Shown here: one piece after another, positions 8,722 to 17,833 of the stretch
Layout of the letters: each line of letters opens with the position of its first letter
Position numbering within the stretch: the stretch's first letter is position 1
Assembly: GCF_001984035.1 (NCBI RefSeq)
Contig: NZ_CP019449.1
Coordinates: 3,472,001 to 3,536,000 of the forward strand
From: Sphingopyxis sp. QXT-31
GTDB taxonomy: Bacteria; Pseudomonadota; Alphaproteobacteria; Sphingomonadales; Sphingomonadaceae
DNA length: 64,000 nucleotides
Direction of reading: 5' to 3'
The notes under the pieces: generated by a model
Told to the model about the DNA's origin: nothing
The model's database searches: none
The model's input: only the letters and a program-made list of their open reading frames with translations
Program-made: the position numbers and the translations under genes

Positions 8722-9297
8722 ATGACGATGCGTTCGACCATGATCCGTAACCTCGGCATCGGGGCGCTCGCCCTGTCGGTCGTCGCCCTCGGCGGCTGCA
8801 AGACGATGGGCAAGAAAGACGATCCCGGTTCGAACCTGCCCGTCGCCGACGCCAGCGCGCAGCTGTTCGACGCGCGCGGCGCCGACCGCGGCCGCGTCGA
8901 CGTCTATCGCGATACGGACGGCCTGCGCCTCGAACTCGTCGCGCGCGGTTTTGCCGCCGGCACCTATGGCATGCACGTCCACGCTGTCGGCAAATGCGAC
9001 GCGCCCAAATATACGACCGCCGGTCCGCATTGGAACCCGACGAACGTCCAGCACGGCCGCGACAATCCGATGGGCGCGCATCATGGCGACATGCCCAATC
9101 TGGTGATCGAACCCGACACGATCGGCCGCGCGACGCTGCGTCTCGTCGGCTCGCGCCTGTCGGGCGACGGCGCGCTGCTCGACGCCGACGGTGCGGCTTT
9201 CGTCATCCATGCGAAGGCCGACGACTACAAGACCGACCCGAGCGGCAACAGCGGCGACCGCATCGTGTGCGGCGTGATCACGGCGCGGGCGGGGTAA
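8722..9297 (+). CDS. sodC: Cu/Zn superoxide dismutase family lipoprotein
   Basis: A 191-residue SodC-like protein that would dismutate superoxide in the periplasm. The start MTMRSTM follows a GGGGAG eight bases upstream. A lipoprotein signal ends in the lipobox LGGC with the lipidated cysteine at residue 26. Metal ligands are in the usual order: HVHAVGKCD, then HWNPTNVQHG and NPMGAHHGDMPNL, then FVIHAKADDY; the disulphide partner is in the C-terminal RIVCGVITA. A DDYKTDPSGNSG loop matches the family arginine region, although the usual conserved Arg follows the Gly (GDR). Single gene, flanked downstream by a long inverted repeat. Confidence 0.9.
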   Translation: MTMRSTMIRNLGIGALALSVVALGGCKTMGKKDDPGSNLPVADASAQLFDARGADRGRVDVYRDTDGLRLELVARGFAAGTYGMHVHAVGKCDAPKYTTAGPHWNPTNVQHGRDNPMGAHHGDMPNLVIEPDTIGRATLRLVGSRLSGDGALLDADGAAFVIHAKADDYKTDPSGNSGDRIVCGVITARAG

Positions 9298-9337
9298 GCG
9301 GTCTTCGGGCGGGAGCGGTCAAGCCAACGTATAAATC

Positions 9338-9416
9338 CCGTTCGTGTCGAGCGAAGTCGAGACACGCGAAGGCACGCGCTTCCTATGGGTGTCTCGACTT
9401 CGCTCGACACGAACGG
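9338..9416. repeat. Long intergenic inverted repeat (REP-like), copy 1
   Basis: Two perfect 28-bp arms (left 9338-9365, right 9389-9416) built on GTCGAGCGAAGTCGAGACAC and its complement, with a 23-bp loop. It lies between the converging sodC and MFS genes. Three more copies lie at 37029, 53223 and 63629. Confidence 0.92.
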
Positions 9417-9467
9417 AAGTAGAGGACGGCCTGGAAACCACAGCGGAGCCGCCATAGACCTGGCGCC

Positions 9468-11069
9468 TCAAACCCCCGCCCGTTCCTCGATCGTCGCCTC
9501 GGCCTCCGGCACCGCGCGATAGGCGTAGATCAGCAGCGCCAGCGCGATCGGCGCGACAGCGATCAGCGACAATATGCCGGTGCGCAGGTCGCCCACCGGC
9601 TTGCCGTCCACGACCGTGCCCGCCAGGTCCGAAATCTGCCCCACCATATAGGGCCCGAAGGACAGGCCGACGAGCGTCGTGCCGAGGAAGAAGGCGGCGG
9701 TCGCGGTGCCGCGCATCCGCGGCAGCACCAGGTCCTGCGTCGTCGCCGCCGCCGCACCGAGCGCCGCCGCGCCGAACATGCCGGCGAGGAAGTTCATCGT
9801 GTAGAAGAGCAGCGGGTCGGGGGTCGTATAACCGATCCAGATCGGGACGATCGGCGCGACGACGCCGAAGATGATCATCAGGATGCGCCCCGCGGGATCC
9901 TTCGCGCGCAAGGCGTCGGCGATCCGCCCGCCGATGATCACGCCGATAAATCCGCTGATCGCGCCATTGGCGCCCAGCACGAAGGCGAGTTCCTGCTTGG
10001 GCAGCCCGAGCACGATCTCGGCATAGGGCGCCGACCAGAAGGCGAGCGCATAGGCGGCGAGGCTGACCAGCCCGTAACCCAGGGTCGTGCAGATGAAGGC
10101 GGGGGTACCCCAGATCAGGCGGAACGTTGCTGGGTCGCGCGCGCGGAGCGTGCATGCCCAAGAGAAAACCGCGTAATAGCCGAGCCCGACGGCCGACCAT
10201 TGCGGCAAATTACCCGTCAGCGCGATCATCCACCAAGCGAAGGCCGCGATCGCGACGGCGAAACCGAGGTTGATCGCGAGCGCGCTCGCCCCGCGCTGGG
10301 CCGCGCCGATCAGCGTGAAGGGCGGCACGATCGTCGACAGGTCGCGTGCAAACTCGCGGAAGGGCGCCGCGGAAACTTGGGGTGAACTGGGGCTGGCGAC
10401 GCCGTCCATCGCGCCTCGTACCGGCTCCTTCAGGGTCGCGACCCACAGCGCGACGAGCAGCCCCGGAATGCCGACCGCGAGGAAAGCCGCCTGCCAGCCG
10501 ACGAGCCCCATCGGCCCCCCGCCCGGATAGGCCGCGTTCCACGCCTGGACGATCGAGGCGCCGATGAACAGCGAGCCGCCGCCGCCGAGATACAGCCCCG
10601 ACGAATAGATGGCGAGCGCGGTCGCCTTCTGCCGCTTCGGGAAATAGTCCGAAATCAGCGAGTAAGCCGTGGGGCTCGCGGTCGCTTCGCCGATGCCGAC
10701 CCCCATGCGCGCCGCGGTTAGCGTGAACTGGTTGCGCGCGAAGCCCGACAGCGCGGTCATCGCCGACCACAAGGCGAGCCCGATCGATAGCAATTTCACC
10801 CGGCTCCAATTGTCCGCAAGGCGGCCGAGCGGGATGCCGAAGAGCGCGTAAAAGACCGCAAAGGCCGCGCCGCCCAGGAAGCCCATGTCGCCGTCGGTCA
10901 GCTGAAGATGCGCCTTGATGTCGACCGCGAGGATACTGATGATCTGCCGGTCGATGAAATTCAGGATATAGACGACGACCAGGACCGACAGCACATACCA
11001 GCTGTAGCCGGTGGCGCGGGGCTCGGGCGCGACCGCGGCCGATGCGCTATCCCTGTCGGTATCGACCAT
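9468..11069 (-). CDS. MFS transporter, spinster/sugar-phosphate-like
   Basis: A 533-residue major facilitator. Helix 1 (about 23-45) carries NFIDRQIISIL, a motif seen in spinster-type and organic-anion MFS proteins of proteobacteria. The loop between helices 2 and 3 is GIPLGRLADNWSRVKLLS, a version of the MFS A motif (G-x-L-x-D-x-x-x-R). GIGEATASPTAYSLISDYFP follows in helix 5. The protein is longer than the usual 400-450 residues because of a central insertion (about 235-330) with extra hydrophobic segments, so it may exceed 12 helices. Substrate cannot be read from sequence. It is divergent from the phosphatase gene, with about 107 bp between starts. Confidence 0.88.
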   Translation of the reverse strand: MVDTDRDSASAAVAPEPRATGYSWYVLSVLVVVYILNFIDRQIISILAVDIKAHLQLTDGDMGFLGGAAFAVFYALFGIPLGRLADNWSRVKLLSIGLALWSAMTALSGFARNQFTLTAARMGVGIGEATASPTAYSLISDYFPKRQKATALAIYSSGLYLGGGGSLFIGASIVQAWNAAYPGGGPMGLVGWQAAFLAVGIPGLLVALWVATLKEPVRGAMDGVASPSSPQVSAAPFREFARDLSTIVPPFTLIGAAQRGASALAINLGFAVAIAAFAWWMIALTGNLPQWSAVGLGYYAVFSWACTLRARDPATFRLIWGTPAFICTTLGYGLVSLAAYALAFWSAPYAEIVLGLPKQELAFVLGANGAISGFIGVIIGGRIADALRAKDPAGRILMIIFGVVAPIVPIWIGYTTPDPLLFYTMNFLAGMFGAAALGAAAATTQDLVLPRMRGTATAAFFLGTTLVGLSFGPYMVGQISDLAGTVVDGKPVGDLRTGILSLIAVAPIALALLIYAYRAVPEAEATIEERAGV

Positions 11070-11176
11070 CTGGCAACCCTCTCCCTGACCCTCTATCGTT
11101 GGCCGCCATGGCTAGCAGAGCCGGAAAAAGGCGCAAGTTGAAAGTCGGTTCAACTTGGGCCGCGAAGAAGGGCGAT

Positions 11177-11662
11177 ATGCACGACGACAGCAATCTTCGG
11201 AAACCCGCGATCCTGTTCCTCTGCCTCGGCAACATCTGCCGCTCGCCGCTCGCGGAGGGCGCCGCGCGCGCGGCCTTCGCCGCGGCCGGCATCGACGCGA
11301 CGCTCGATTCGGCGGGCACCGGCGACTGGCATGTCGGCCATCCGCCCGACCGCCGCGCGATCGCCGAGGCGCGGCGCCGCGGCGTCGACATTTCGGATTT
11401 GCGCGCGCGCCAGCTCCGCGCGTCGGACTTCGCCGACTTCGACCTGATTCTCGCCGCCGACGACACCAACCTCCGCGACGCCCGCGCGCTTTGCCCCGCG
11501 GGCGCGACGGCCGAGCTCAGGCTGATGCTCGACCTCGTCCCCGGCCGCGCCGGCGAGAGCGTCTCCGATCCCTATTATGGCGACGACGGCGGTTTCGCCG
11601 CGACGTGGGACGACGTGTCCGCGGTCGCCGCGGCGCTCGTTGCCGACGCTGCGAGCGGATAA
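11177..11662 (+). CDS. Low-molecular-weight protein-tyrosine phosphatase
   Basis: A 161-residue cytoplasmic phosphatase. The catalytic P-loop is C16-LGNIC-R22-S (C-x5-R-S) and the general-acid aspartate sits in the C-terminal SDPYYGDDGGF. Length matches the family. The start MHDDSNLRKP is chosen because GAAGAAGGG lies just upstream; a longer in-frame extension begins inside the promoter region. The last 88 bases overlap the 3' end of the converging RNA phosphodiesterase gene. Members of this family act on tyrosine kinases of capsule synthesis or on stress proteins; the target here is unknown. Confidence 0.93.
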   Translation: MHDDSNLRKPAILFLCLGNICRSPLAEGAARAAFAAAGIDATLDSAGTGDWHVGHPPDRRAIAEARRRGVDISDLRARQLRASDFADFDLILAADDTNLRDARALCPAGATAELRLMLDLVPGRAGESVSDPYYGDDGGFAATWDDVSAVAAALVADAASG

Positions 11663-12186
11663 CGCGCGACGGGGTGATAACGCGACCCGCCATGCCCCAT
11701 CTCGCTTTCGTAGAGCGTGACATGGCCGAAGGCGAAGTCGGGGCTCGCGAGATCGCTGTGCAGCGCCAGGAAGGGCGCGACCGGCCCCGAGCCGCGGTTG
11801 AGCCGCGCCAGCGTGATATGCGGGACGAACGCACGCGTTTCGGGTTCGACCCCGACACGCGCGAGCAACTGATCGACCTTGCGGTGCAGCGCGGCGAGCG
11901 GCGCCTGCGGCTCGACCCCCGCCCACACCATGTGCGGCCGCCCCTGATGCTCGAACAGGCTGACCCCCGCGATGCGCGCGGTCACCGCCGCGGCGTGGAG
12001 CGCGCCGAGCGCCGCGGCAACATCCTCGGCGCGGTGGCGGTCGACCTCGCCAATGAAGCGCAGGGTCAGGTGGAGCTGGTCGTCGTCCTGCCAGCGCGCG
12101 CCCGAAATGCCATGCATCGCAGCGATCAGCGCAACCCTTACAGAGTGCGGCGGGCGGAGCGCGACGAACAGGCGGTGGGTCGACAT
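11575..12186 (-). CDS. thpR: RNA 2',3'-cyclic phosphodiesterase
   Basis: A 203-residue 2H phosphoesterase (ThpR/LigT). The two catalytic H-x-T motifs are HLTLRFIGE and HITLARLNRG. The start MSTHRLFVAL is the usual N-terminus of the family. The conserved fold ends near YHPVARYPL; the remaining 25 or so residues are Ala/Ser/Thr-rich and are encoded antisense to the end of the phosphatase gene, so the true protein carries an unconserved tail because the first in-frame stop lies inside the neighbour. Family members hydrolyse 2',3'-cyclic phosphate ends of RNA. Cytoplasmic. Confidence 0.9.
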   Translation of the reverse strand: MSTHRLFVALRPPHSVRVALIAAMHGISGARWQDDDQLHLTLRFIGEVDRHRAEDVAAALGALHAAAVTARIAGVSLFEHQGRPHMVWAGVEPQAPLAALHRKVDQLLARVGVEPETRAFVPHITLARLNRGSGPVAPFLALHSDLASPDFAFGHVTLYESEMGHGGSRYHPVARYPLAASATSAAATADTSSHVAAKPPSSP

Positions 12187-12326
12187 GGCGGCCCTAGCAT
12201 AAGCGGTTCCGGCGCCGCCGAAACCGCAAAGAAGCCTCTTTTCCGGTTTCGCTTGAAAGCAAGGGGAAAAATGCCGATATTGCAGGCTACGGCCGGTATG
12301 GGCTGGCCGGTTATGGAGTGAAAACA

Positions 12327-13055
12327 ATGGCTAATTGGAACGACCCCAATATGGCGGCTTCCGGTTTTGGCGCCGGCGCGGACGCGAGGGACCAGGCCGT
12401 CGATGCCGGCCTGCGGTCGTACATGCTGTCGGTTTACAATTATATGGCCTCGGGCGTGCTGCTCACCGGCATCGTCGCGCTACTCGCCTTCAACACGGGC
12501 GTGACGGCGTCGCTGGTCCAGAGCCCGCTGTGGTTCGTCGTCGCGCTGTCGCCGCTGGCCTTCGTGCTGGTGCTGAGCTTCGGTATCAACAAGCTGTCGA
12601 CCAGCGCGATGCAGGCGATCTTCTGGACCTTCGCGGTGGTGATGGGCCTGTCGATGTCGACAATCTTCCTGCGCTTCGGCATGGGCTCGATCGCGCAGAC
12701 CTTCTTCGCGACCGCGGCGGCCTTCGTCGGCCTCAGCCTCTACGGCTATACGACCAAGAAGGATCTGTCGGGTTTCGGCACCTTCCTGATCATGGGCGTC
12801 GTCGGCATCATCGTCGCGAGCGTGATCAACATCTTCGTCCAGTCGAGCGCGCTGATGCTGGGCATCAGCATCACCGGCGTGCTGATCTTCGCGGGGCTCA
12901 CCGCCTATGACACGCAGAAGATCAAGAGCATGTATTTCTATGTTCGCGGGTCGGACATGATGGGCAAGTCGGTGATCATGGGGGCGCTGAACCTCTACCT
13001 CGACTTCGTCAACATGTTCACCTTCCTGCTCAACATTCTGGGCAGCCGCGACTGA
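12327..13055 (+). CDS. Bax inhibitor-1/YccA family membrane protein
   Basis: A 242-residue integral membrane protein with about seven hydrophobic helices from residue 35 to the end. The family hallmarks are visible: MLSVYNYMASGVLLTGIVAL near the start, FVGLSLYGYTTKKDLSGFGTFL, and the C-terminal GLTAYDTQKIKSMY, which carries the aspartate of the pH-sensing pair. GGAG lies 8 bases upstream of the ATG at 12327, favouring this over a GTG three codons earlier. Bacterial homologues (YccA, YetJ) modulate FtsH or leak calcium. It is monocistronic, ending in a strong terminator. Confidence 0.93.
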   Translation: MANWNDPNMAASGFGAGADARDQAVDAGLRSYMLSVYNYMASGVLLTGIVALLAFNTGVTASLVQSPLWFVVALSPLAFVLVLSFGINKLSTSAMQAIFWTFAVVMGLSMSTIFLRFGMGSIAQTFFATAAAFVGLSLYGYTTKKDLSGFGTFLIMGVVGIIVASVINIFVQSSALMLGISITGVLIFAGLTAYDTQKIKSMYFYVRGSDMMGKSVIMGALNLYLDFVNMFTFLLNILGSRD

Positions 13056-13081
13056 GCGGACGAATGAACGACTGAACAAGG

Positions 13082-13116
13082 GAGCCCGGCGGAGCGATTC
13101 GCCGGGCTCTTTTTTT
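13082..13116 (+). terminator. Rho-independent terminator
   Basis: GAGCCCGGCG and CGCCGGGCTC make a perfect 10-bp stem with an 8-base loop, followed by seven T residues. It ends the Bax-inhibitor-like gene. Confidence 0.93.
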
Positions 13117-13134
13117 GCGCGGAATGGGGCGGGT

Positions 13135-14031
13135 ATGAACGCGATCTGGGGTGCGTATGCCGCCGCGGCGATGGGGCTGGCGACGCCGGCCATGGCCGCC
13201 GAAACCGCGCCCTGCGCCATCTCGCGCCCCGCTGACGGCGACCTGAAGGCGCACGCCGCGCGCCTCTTCCCTGCTGCCGACAGCGCCGCGATCGACACGC
13301 TGCTCGCCTGCCTCGGCGATCCCGATCCGGCGGTGCGCGACGGCTTCGCCTTCACCCTGTGGAGCGAAGGGCTGCGCGGTGGCCATGTCTCGCCAGCGCT
13401 GCTGCGCCACGCCAATATGCGGCTGCAGGCGACGCTCGCCGAACCCGACGACTCGGCCGGTTTCCGAAAGCCCTTCGCCGCACTCGCCTTGTCCGAGGTC
13501 GCGCGCGCCGACCGCATCGCGCCCTTCCTGAGCCAGACCGAGTTGCACGCGCTCGCCGCGTCGGGCGCTGCCTATCTGCGCAGAATCAGGGACTATCGCG
13601 GCTTCGTGGTGGGCGAAGGCTGGCGCCACGGCGTCGCGCATGGCGCCGACCTGATGCTCCAACTCGCGCTCAATCCGCGCCTGGTGCGCGCCGACGCCGA
13701 CCTGCTGCTCGGCGCGGTCGCCGCGCAGGTCGCACCGGCGGGGCCGGTCTATTATGTCCATGGCGAGCCGGGGCGGCTGGCGCGGCCGATCCTCTATCTC
13801 GCCAAGCGGCCCGACATCGACGATGCCGCCTGGGCGGCGTGGTTCAAGACGCTCCACCCCGATACATCGGCCCGCTGGAAAGATCCCTATGCCGGCGAGG
13901 CCGGCCTGGCGGCGGTGCACAACAGCAGCGCCTTTGCGCAGACGATCTACGTCAGCGCGTCCGAATCCGCGGACGAGCAGATCAAGCGCCTCGCCCCGCT
14001 CGCGGTCGCGCTGATCAAGGCGCTGCCCTAA
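13135..14031 (+). CDS. Secreted DUF2785-like protein
   Basis: A 298-residue protein with a signal peptide (MNAIWGAYAAAAMGLATPAMA, cleaved near 21). The body is helical and HEAT-like: LLACLGDPDPAVRDGFAF suggests a repeat. The segment DYRGFVVGEGWRHGVAHGADLMLQL closely resembles the core of DUF2785 proteins, although members are often cytoplasmic. A motif of conserved His residues (WRHGVAHG) could bind a metal or substrate; no activity is established. It follows a terminator, so it has its own promoter, and it ends 9 bp from the converging GST stop. Confidence 0.75.
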   Translation: MNAIWGAYAAAAMGLATPAMAAETAPCAISRPADGDLKAHAARLFPAADSAAIDTLLACLGDPDPAVRDGFAFTLWSEGLRGGHVSPALLRHANMRLQATLAEPDDSAGFRKPFAALALSEVARADRIAPFLSQTELHALAASGAAYLRRIRDYRGFVVGEGWRHGVAHGADLMLQLALNPRLVRADADLLLGAVAAQVAPAGPVYYVHGEPGRLARPILYLAKRPDIDDAAWAAWFKTLHPDTSARWKDPYAGEAGLAAVHNSSAFAQTIYVSASESADEQIKRLAPLAVALIKALP

Positions 14032-14040
14032 GTTCTTAAC

Positions 14041-14682
14041 TTAGGCGGACGCCGTTCCCGCCGCCTGCATCTCGGCGATCAGGCCGTTGTCGATTTCCTT
14101 CGCGCGCTTGTACCCCGCGCGTTCGCGCAGGCCCGCGGCATAGGCCTCGAACGCCGGGCGGCTGGGGATCGTCCCGAACTGCAGCCCCCAGTCGATCTGG
14201 CTGCCGACATAGACGTCGGCGGCGGTGAATTTGTCGCCCGCGACGAAGCTCTTGCCCGCGACCGCGGTCTCGAGCGCGTCGAGAGCCATCTCGAGCGAGC
14301 CGAAGCCCGCCGAGCGCTGCTGGTCGGCGTCGGGCTCGATCCCGAAATGCTTGGCGGTGATCGCCTGCTCGACCGGCCCCGCGGCAAAAAACATCCAGCG
14401 ATAATAGTCGGCGCGCTCATCGGCCTCAGGCGCCAGCCCCGCCTCGGGAAAGGCGTCGGCCAGATAGGCGCAGATCGCCGCGCATTCGGTGACGGTCTTG
14501 CCGTCATGGACCACCGCGGGAACCTTGCCCATCGGGTTGATCGCCAGATAGGCGTCGTCCTTCATCGTCGTGCCATAATCCATGATGTGTGTTTCATAGG
14601 GCGCGCCGACCTCTTCGAGCATCCAGCGGACGATCTGGCCGCGCGACATCGGGTTGGTGTAGAAAATCAGCTCATCGGCCAT
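14041..14682 (-). CDS. Glutathione S-transferase family protein
   Basis: A 213-residue GST. The N-terminal thioredoxin-like domain reads ELIFYTNPMSRGQIVRWMLEE, with the serine of MSRGQ where catalytic Ser/Tyr residues sit; NPMGKVPAVVHDGKTVTECAAI gives the glutathione-binding cis-proline and the E-S/T-like dipeptide (TE-CAAI). The helical C-terminal domain follows, with FVAGDKFTAADVYVGSQI being a standard N-capping box. The start MADELIFY is chosen since the preceding in-frame codons lie in the divergent promoter to the next gene. Substrate unknown. Cytoplasmic. Confidence 0.92.
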   Translation of the reverse strand: MADELIFYTNPMSRGQIVRWMLEEVGAPYETHIMDYGTTMKDDAYLAINPMGKVPAVVHDGKTVTECAAICAYLADAFPEAGLAPEADERADYYRWMFFAAGPVEQAITAKHFGIEPDADQQRSAGFGSLEMALDALETAVAGKSFVAGDKFTAADVYVGSQIDWGLQFGTIPSRPAFEAYAAGLRERAGYKRAKEIDNGLIAEMQAAGTASA

Positions 14683-14785
14683 CGGGCGTCTCCCATGATT
14701 GCGAATCGATGGATCGAACATAAGAAGAACATTGCGATCGGTCCAGCGGGCTTGTTTTGTCATATGGTCCCGCTAAGGCAAAGCG

Positions 14786-15547
14786 ATGAGAGACGAACGC
14801 ATCTGGACCGCCGCCGTGCTGGTGATCGGCGACGAGATCCTCTCGGGCCGCACGCAGGACAAGAATGTATCGCAGATCGCGACCTGGCTCGACGTGCAGG
14901 GCATTCGCCTGCGCGAAGTGCGCATCGTCCCCGATGTCGAGGACGAGATCGTCGACGCGCTGAACGCGATTCGTGCGCGCTACGACTATGTCTTCACCAC
15001 TGGCGGCATCGGCCCGACGCACGACGACATCACCGTCGACGCGGTGGCGAAGGCGCTCGGCGTCGGTGTCATCATCCACCCCGATGCGCGCGCGATTCTC
15101 GAACGCTATTACACTGGGCGCGGCATCGAGCTGACCGAAGCGCGGCTGCGCATGGCGCGCACCCCCGATGGCGCCGAGCTGATCCCCAACCGCATGTCGG
15201 GGGCGCCGGGCATCCGCCTCGGCAATCTTTTCGTCATGGCCGGCGTGCCCCATATCACCGCCGGCATGCTCGACGCGCTGACCGGCGAGTTGGAAGGTGG
15301 CGCCCCGCTCGTCGCGCACACCATCGGCGCCTGGGCGCCCGAAAGCGAGGTCGCCGACCTGCTGCGCCAGGGCGAGAAGGACCATCCGGGCGTCGCGATC
15401 GGCAGCTATCCCTTTTTCCGCGACGGCAAGGTCGGCGCCAATTTTGTCATCCGTTCGACCTCCGCCGCCGCGGTCACCGCCTGCGTCGCCCAGCTCAACG
15501 CAGGCCTCGAAGCCGCGGGCTATGCGGTGACCGACGGCGGCATCTGA
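14786..15547 (+). CDS. MoaB/CinA-type molybdopterin-binding domain protein
   Basis: A 253-residue protein built from the molybdopterin-binding (MoCF) domain: VLVIGDEILSGRTQDKN at the N-terminus and the signature TTGGIGPTHDDITVDAVAKAL at about 70-90. It lacks the C-terminal nicotinamide-nucleotide amidase domain of full CinA. Homologues are usually called competence/damage-inducible protein A or molybdopterin-binding protein; the role in short forms may be nucleotide pyrophosphatase activity rather than cofactor synthesis. Its end overlaps the convergent MFS gene by 28 bp. Confidence 0.9.
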   Translation: MRDERIWTAAVLVIGDEILSGRTQDKNVSQIATWLDVQGIRLREVRIVPDVEDEIVDALNAIRARYDYVFTTGGIGPTHDDITVDAVAKALGVGVIIHPDARAILERYYTGRGIELTEARLRMARTPDGAELIPNRMSGAPGIRLGNLFVMAGVPHITAGMLDALTGELEGGAPLVAHTIGAWAPESEVADLLRQGEKDHPGVAIGSYPFFRDGKVGANFVIRSTSAAAVTACVAQLNAGLEAAGYAVTDGGI

Positions 15548-16770
15548 TCGGTATCGCGGTCGGCGTCGCGCGTGGCGCGCGGCAGGCGGCGCAGCATCGC
15601 GATCGCCAGCAGGCCGAAGATCGCCGCAACGATGAAGGCCGCGCCGGGGAAATGCACCGGCGCGCCGTCGGCGGTGAACCAGGCCATGGTTCCGGTCAGC
15701 AGGATCGGCGCGGCGAGCTGTCCCAGCCCCATCGCCATCGCTGAAATTCCCTGCACCTCGCCCTGCGTCTCCGGGGTGGCGCGGCGCGACATCATCGCCA
15801 TCAGCGAGGGCTGGACCGGCGCCTGCAGCGCGACGGGGATCAGCAGCAGGAAGGCGCCCAGCGTCGAGGTGGTGAAGGCATAGCCGACATAGACCGCGAC
15901 CGCGATCAGGATGCCCAATGTCGCGGCGTCGCGCTCGCCGAAGCGCGCGACCGCGGGGCCGACGACGAAGACCTGCCCCAGCGCGATCGCCACCCCCACC
16001 GCGGCCAGGCTGGCGCCGATCATCCCCGGCGACCAGCCGAGCTGCGCGATACAATAGAAGCTCCACGTCATCGGATAGACGAGGCTGGCGATCTGCCACA
16101 GCACCAGTACGCTCGCGACCCCGCCCATGCCGGGCAGGCCGCGCATCGTCTGCCACGCGCCCAGCGGATTGGCGCGCCGCCAGTCGAAGGCGCGCGTCCG
16201 GTCGGGGTGCAAGGTCTCGGGAAAGACGAAGATCCCGTAGAGCATGTTCGCCGCCGCGAGCAGCGCTGCGGCGACGAAGGGCGCGCGTGGCCCGATCTCG
16301 CCCAGGAAACCGCCGATCGCCGGCCCGGCGACGAACCCGACCCCGAAGGCGGCGCCGACGAAGCCGAAATTGCGCGCGCGCTGCTCGGGCTCGGTGATGT
16401 CGGCGATCGCCGCCTGTGCTGCGGCATAGCTGCCGCCGAAGGTCCCCGACAGTGCTCGCGCCACGAACAGCCAGGGCAGGGTGTCGACGATGGTCAGCAG
16501 CGCATAATCGACCGTCAGCCCGCCGAGCGACAGCAGAAGCACGCGCCGCCGCCCATAATGGTCCGACAGATTGCCGAGTATGGGCGAGGCGAGGAAGGTC
16601 GCGACCGCCATCACCAGCCCGATCCCCGCCCCGACCTCGATCGCGTGCGGCAGATCGATGCGCCCGATCTCCATCACCAGCTGCGGCAGCACCGGCATGA
16701 TGATGCCGAAACCGACCGCATCGACGAAGATCGTCGCGACGATGAAGGGGATGGTACGCGAAGCGGTCAC
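15520..16770 (-). CDS. MFS efflux transporter, TetA/TCR-like
   Basis: A 416-residue 12-helix transporter. It resembles the class A-C tetracycline exporters: [21 protein letters not shown] in helix 1, [19 protein letters not shown] as the A motif in the 2-3 loop, and [20 protein letters not shown] in helix 5, followed by [20 protein letters not shown]. The drug specificity is not readable; many chromosomal members are broad or do not confer resistance. It starts 96 bp from the divergent transglutaminase gene. Confidence 0.9.
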   Translation of the reverse strand: MTASRTIPFIVATIFVDAVGFGIIMPVLPQLVMEIGRIDLPHAIEVGAGIGLVMAVATFLASPILGNLSDHYGRRRVLLLSLGGLTVDYALLTIVDTLPWLFVARALSGTFGGSYAAAQAAIADITEPEQRARNFGFVGAAFGVGFVAGPAIGGFLGEIGPRAPFVAAALLAAANMLYGIFVFPETLHPDRTRAFDWRRANPLGAWQTMRGLPGMGGVASVLVLWQIASLVYPMTWSFYCIAQLGWSPGMIGASLAAVGVAIALGQVFVVGPAVARFGERDAATLGILIAVAVYVGYAFTTSTLGAFLLLIPVALQAPVQPSLMAMMSRRATPETQGEVQGISAMAMGLGQLAAPILLTGTMAWFTADGAPVHFPGAAFIVAAIFGLLAIAMLRRLPRATRDADRDTDQMPPSVTA

Positions 16771-16866
16771 GAAATCGTCCTGTTCTGGCGAGAAAGCGGA
16801 TGCGGCTTGCGCTGGCGCGCCTCTGCGCCTAGCGGCACCGATCCGTCCCCCATGCGTTGTCGATAG

Positions 16867-17643
16867 ATGAAACTCGAAATCTCCGCCTCCCTAAATTACC
16901 GGTTGCCCGAACCGGTCGACCTGATGCTCCAGATCGAGGCTGCCGACGGCCATGGCCAGCGCGTGCTCGATGCGTCGCTCGACCTCGGCCGGCCCGACTT
17001 GATGGCGCGCGTGCCGACCGCGAACGGCATTTGCGATCCGATCTGGCTGCGCGAGGAAGGGCATTTGCGCGTCGCCTATCGCGCGCTGGTCGCGATCGAC
17101 CGCCCCGCCGCCGATCTGGCGGCGCTCGCCGCGGTGCCGCTGCACCGCCTGCCGGCGGAAGCGGTGCCCTATCTCAACGAATCGCGATACTGCCCCTCGA
17201 ATAAGTTCCACGCCTTCGTCGAGCGCCGCTTCGGCGAGCTTGAAGGCGGCGCGAAGATCGCAGCCATGCGCGACTGGATCGAAAGTCGCTTCACTTATGT
17301 CGCGGGGGCGAGCAATGCCGAGACCGGCGCGCTCGACAGCTTCGTCGAGCGGCGCGGGGTGTGCCGCGACTATGCACATGTGATGATCGCGCTCGCGCGC
17401 GCCGCGCATATCCCTGCGCGCATGGCCAGCGTCTATGCGCTCGGCGTCGAACCCCAGGATTTCCACGCCGTCGCCGAAGTCTATCTGGCGGGCGACTGGC
17501 ACCCCGTCGATGCCACCGGCATGGCGACCGCCGACGCGATGGCGCGCATCTGCGTCGGCCGCGACGCTGCCGACATCGCCTTCCTTACCGCCTATCGCGA
17601 GATCGAACTGGTCGGGCAGGCGGTGGCGGTGAAGGCGGGGTAG
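16867..17643 (+). CDS. Transglutaminase-like cysteine protease family protein
   Basis: A 258-residue cytoplasmic protein. An N-terminal beta-rich half (about 1-105) precedes the transglutaminase-like core with the catalytic triad C166 in RRGVCRDYAHVMIALARA, H200 in DFHAVAEVYL and D215 in WHPVDATG. Length and layout match the bacterial members typically linked to peptide cleavage or amidation rather than cross-linking. The partner is unknown. It stands alone, followed by tRNA-Gly on the other strand. Confidence 0.9.
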   Translation: MKLEISASLNYRLPEPVDLMLQIEAADGHGQRVLDASLDLGRPDLMARVPTANGICDPIWLREEGHLRVAYRALVAIDRPAADLAALAAVPLHRLPAEAVPYLNESRYCPSNKFHAFVERRFGELEGGAKIAAMRDWIESRFTYVAGASNAETGALDSFVERRGVCRDYAHVMIALARAAHIPARMASVYALGVEPQDFHAVAEVYLAGDWHPVDATGMATADAMARICVGRDAADIAFLTAYREIELVGQAVAVKAG

Positions 17644-17741
17644 GGTCCGGCGAGGCAAAGCCACGCCGTCAGTCCCTGCTGCGCAGGGCTGGCCGAACTT
17701 TCACCGATCGCAATTTAACGCGGCTAAATCGCTGCAAAAGT

Positions 17742-17815
17742 TGGAGCGGGTGAAGGGAATCGAACCCTCGTCGTAAGCTTGGGAAGCTTCTGCTCTACCA
17801 TTGAGCTACACCCGC
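17742..17815 (-). tRNA. tRNA-Gly (anticodon CCC)
   Basis: Read on the minus strand this is a full cloverleaf: acceptor GCGGGTG pairing with CACCCGC, D arm GCTC-AATGGTA-GAGC, anticodon loop TTCCCAA with anticodon CCC, T arm GAGGG-TTCGATT-CCCTT and an encoded TCCA end. The outermost anticodon-stem pair is a G/A mismatch. It decodes GGG. A tyrosine integrase gene ends 18 bp from its 5' side. Confidence 0.95.
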
Positions 17816-17833
17816 ATTTCAACGACTTAGCGG

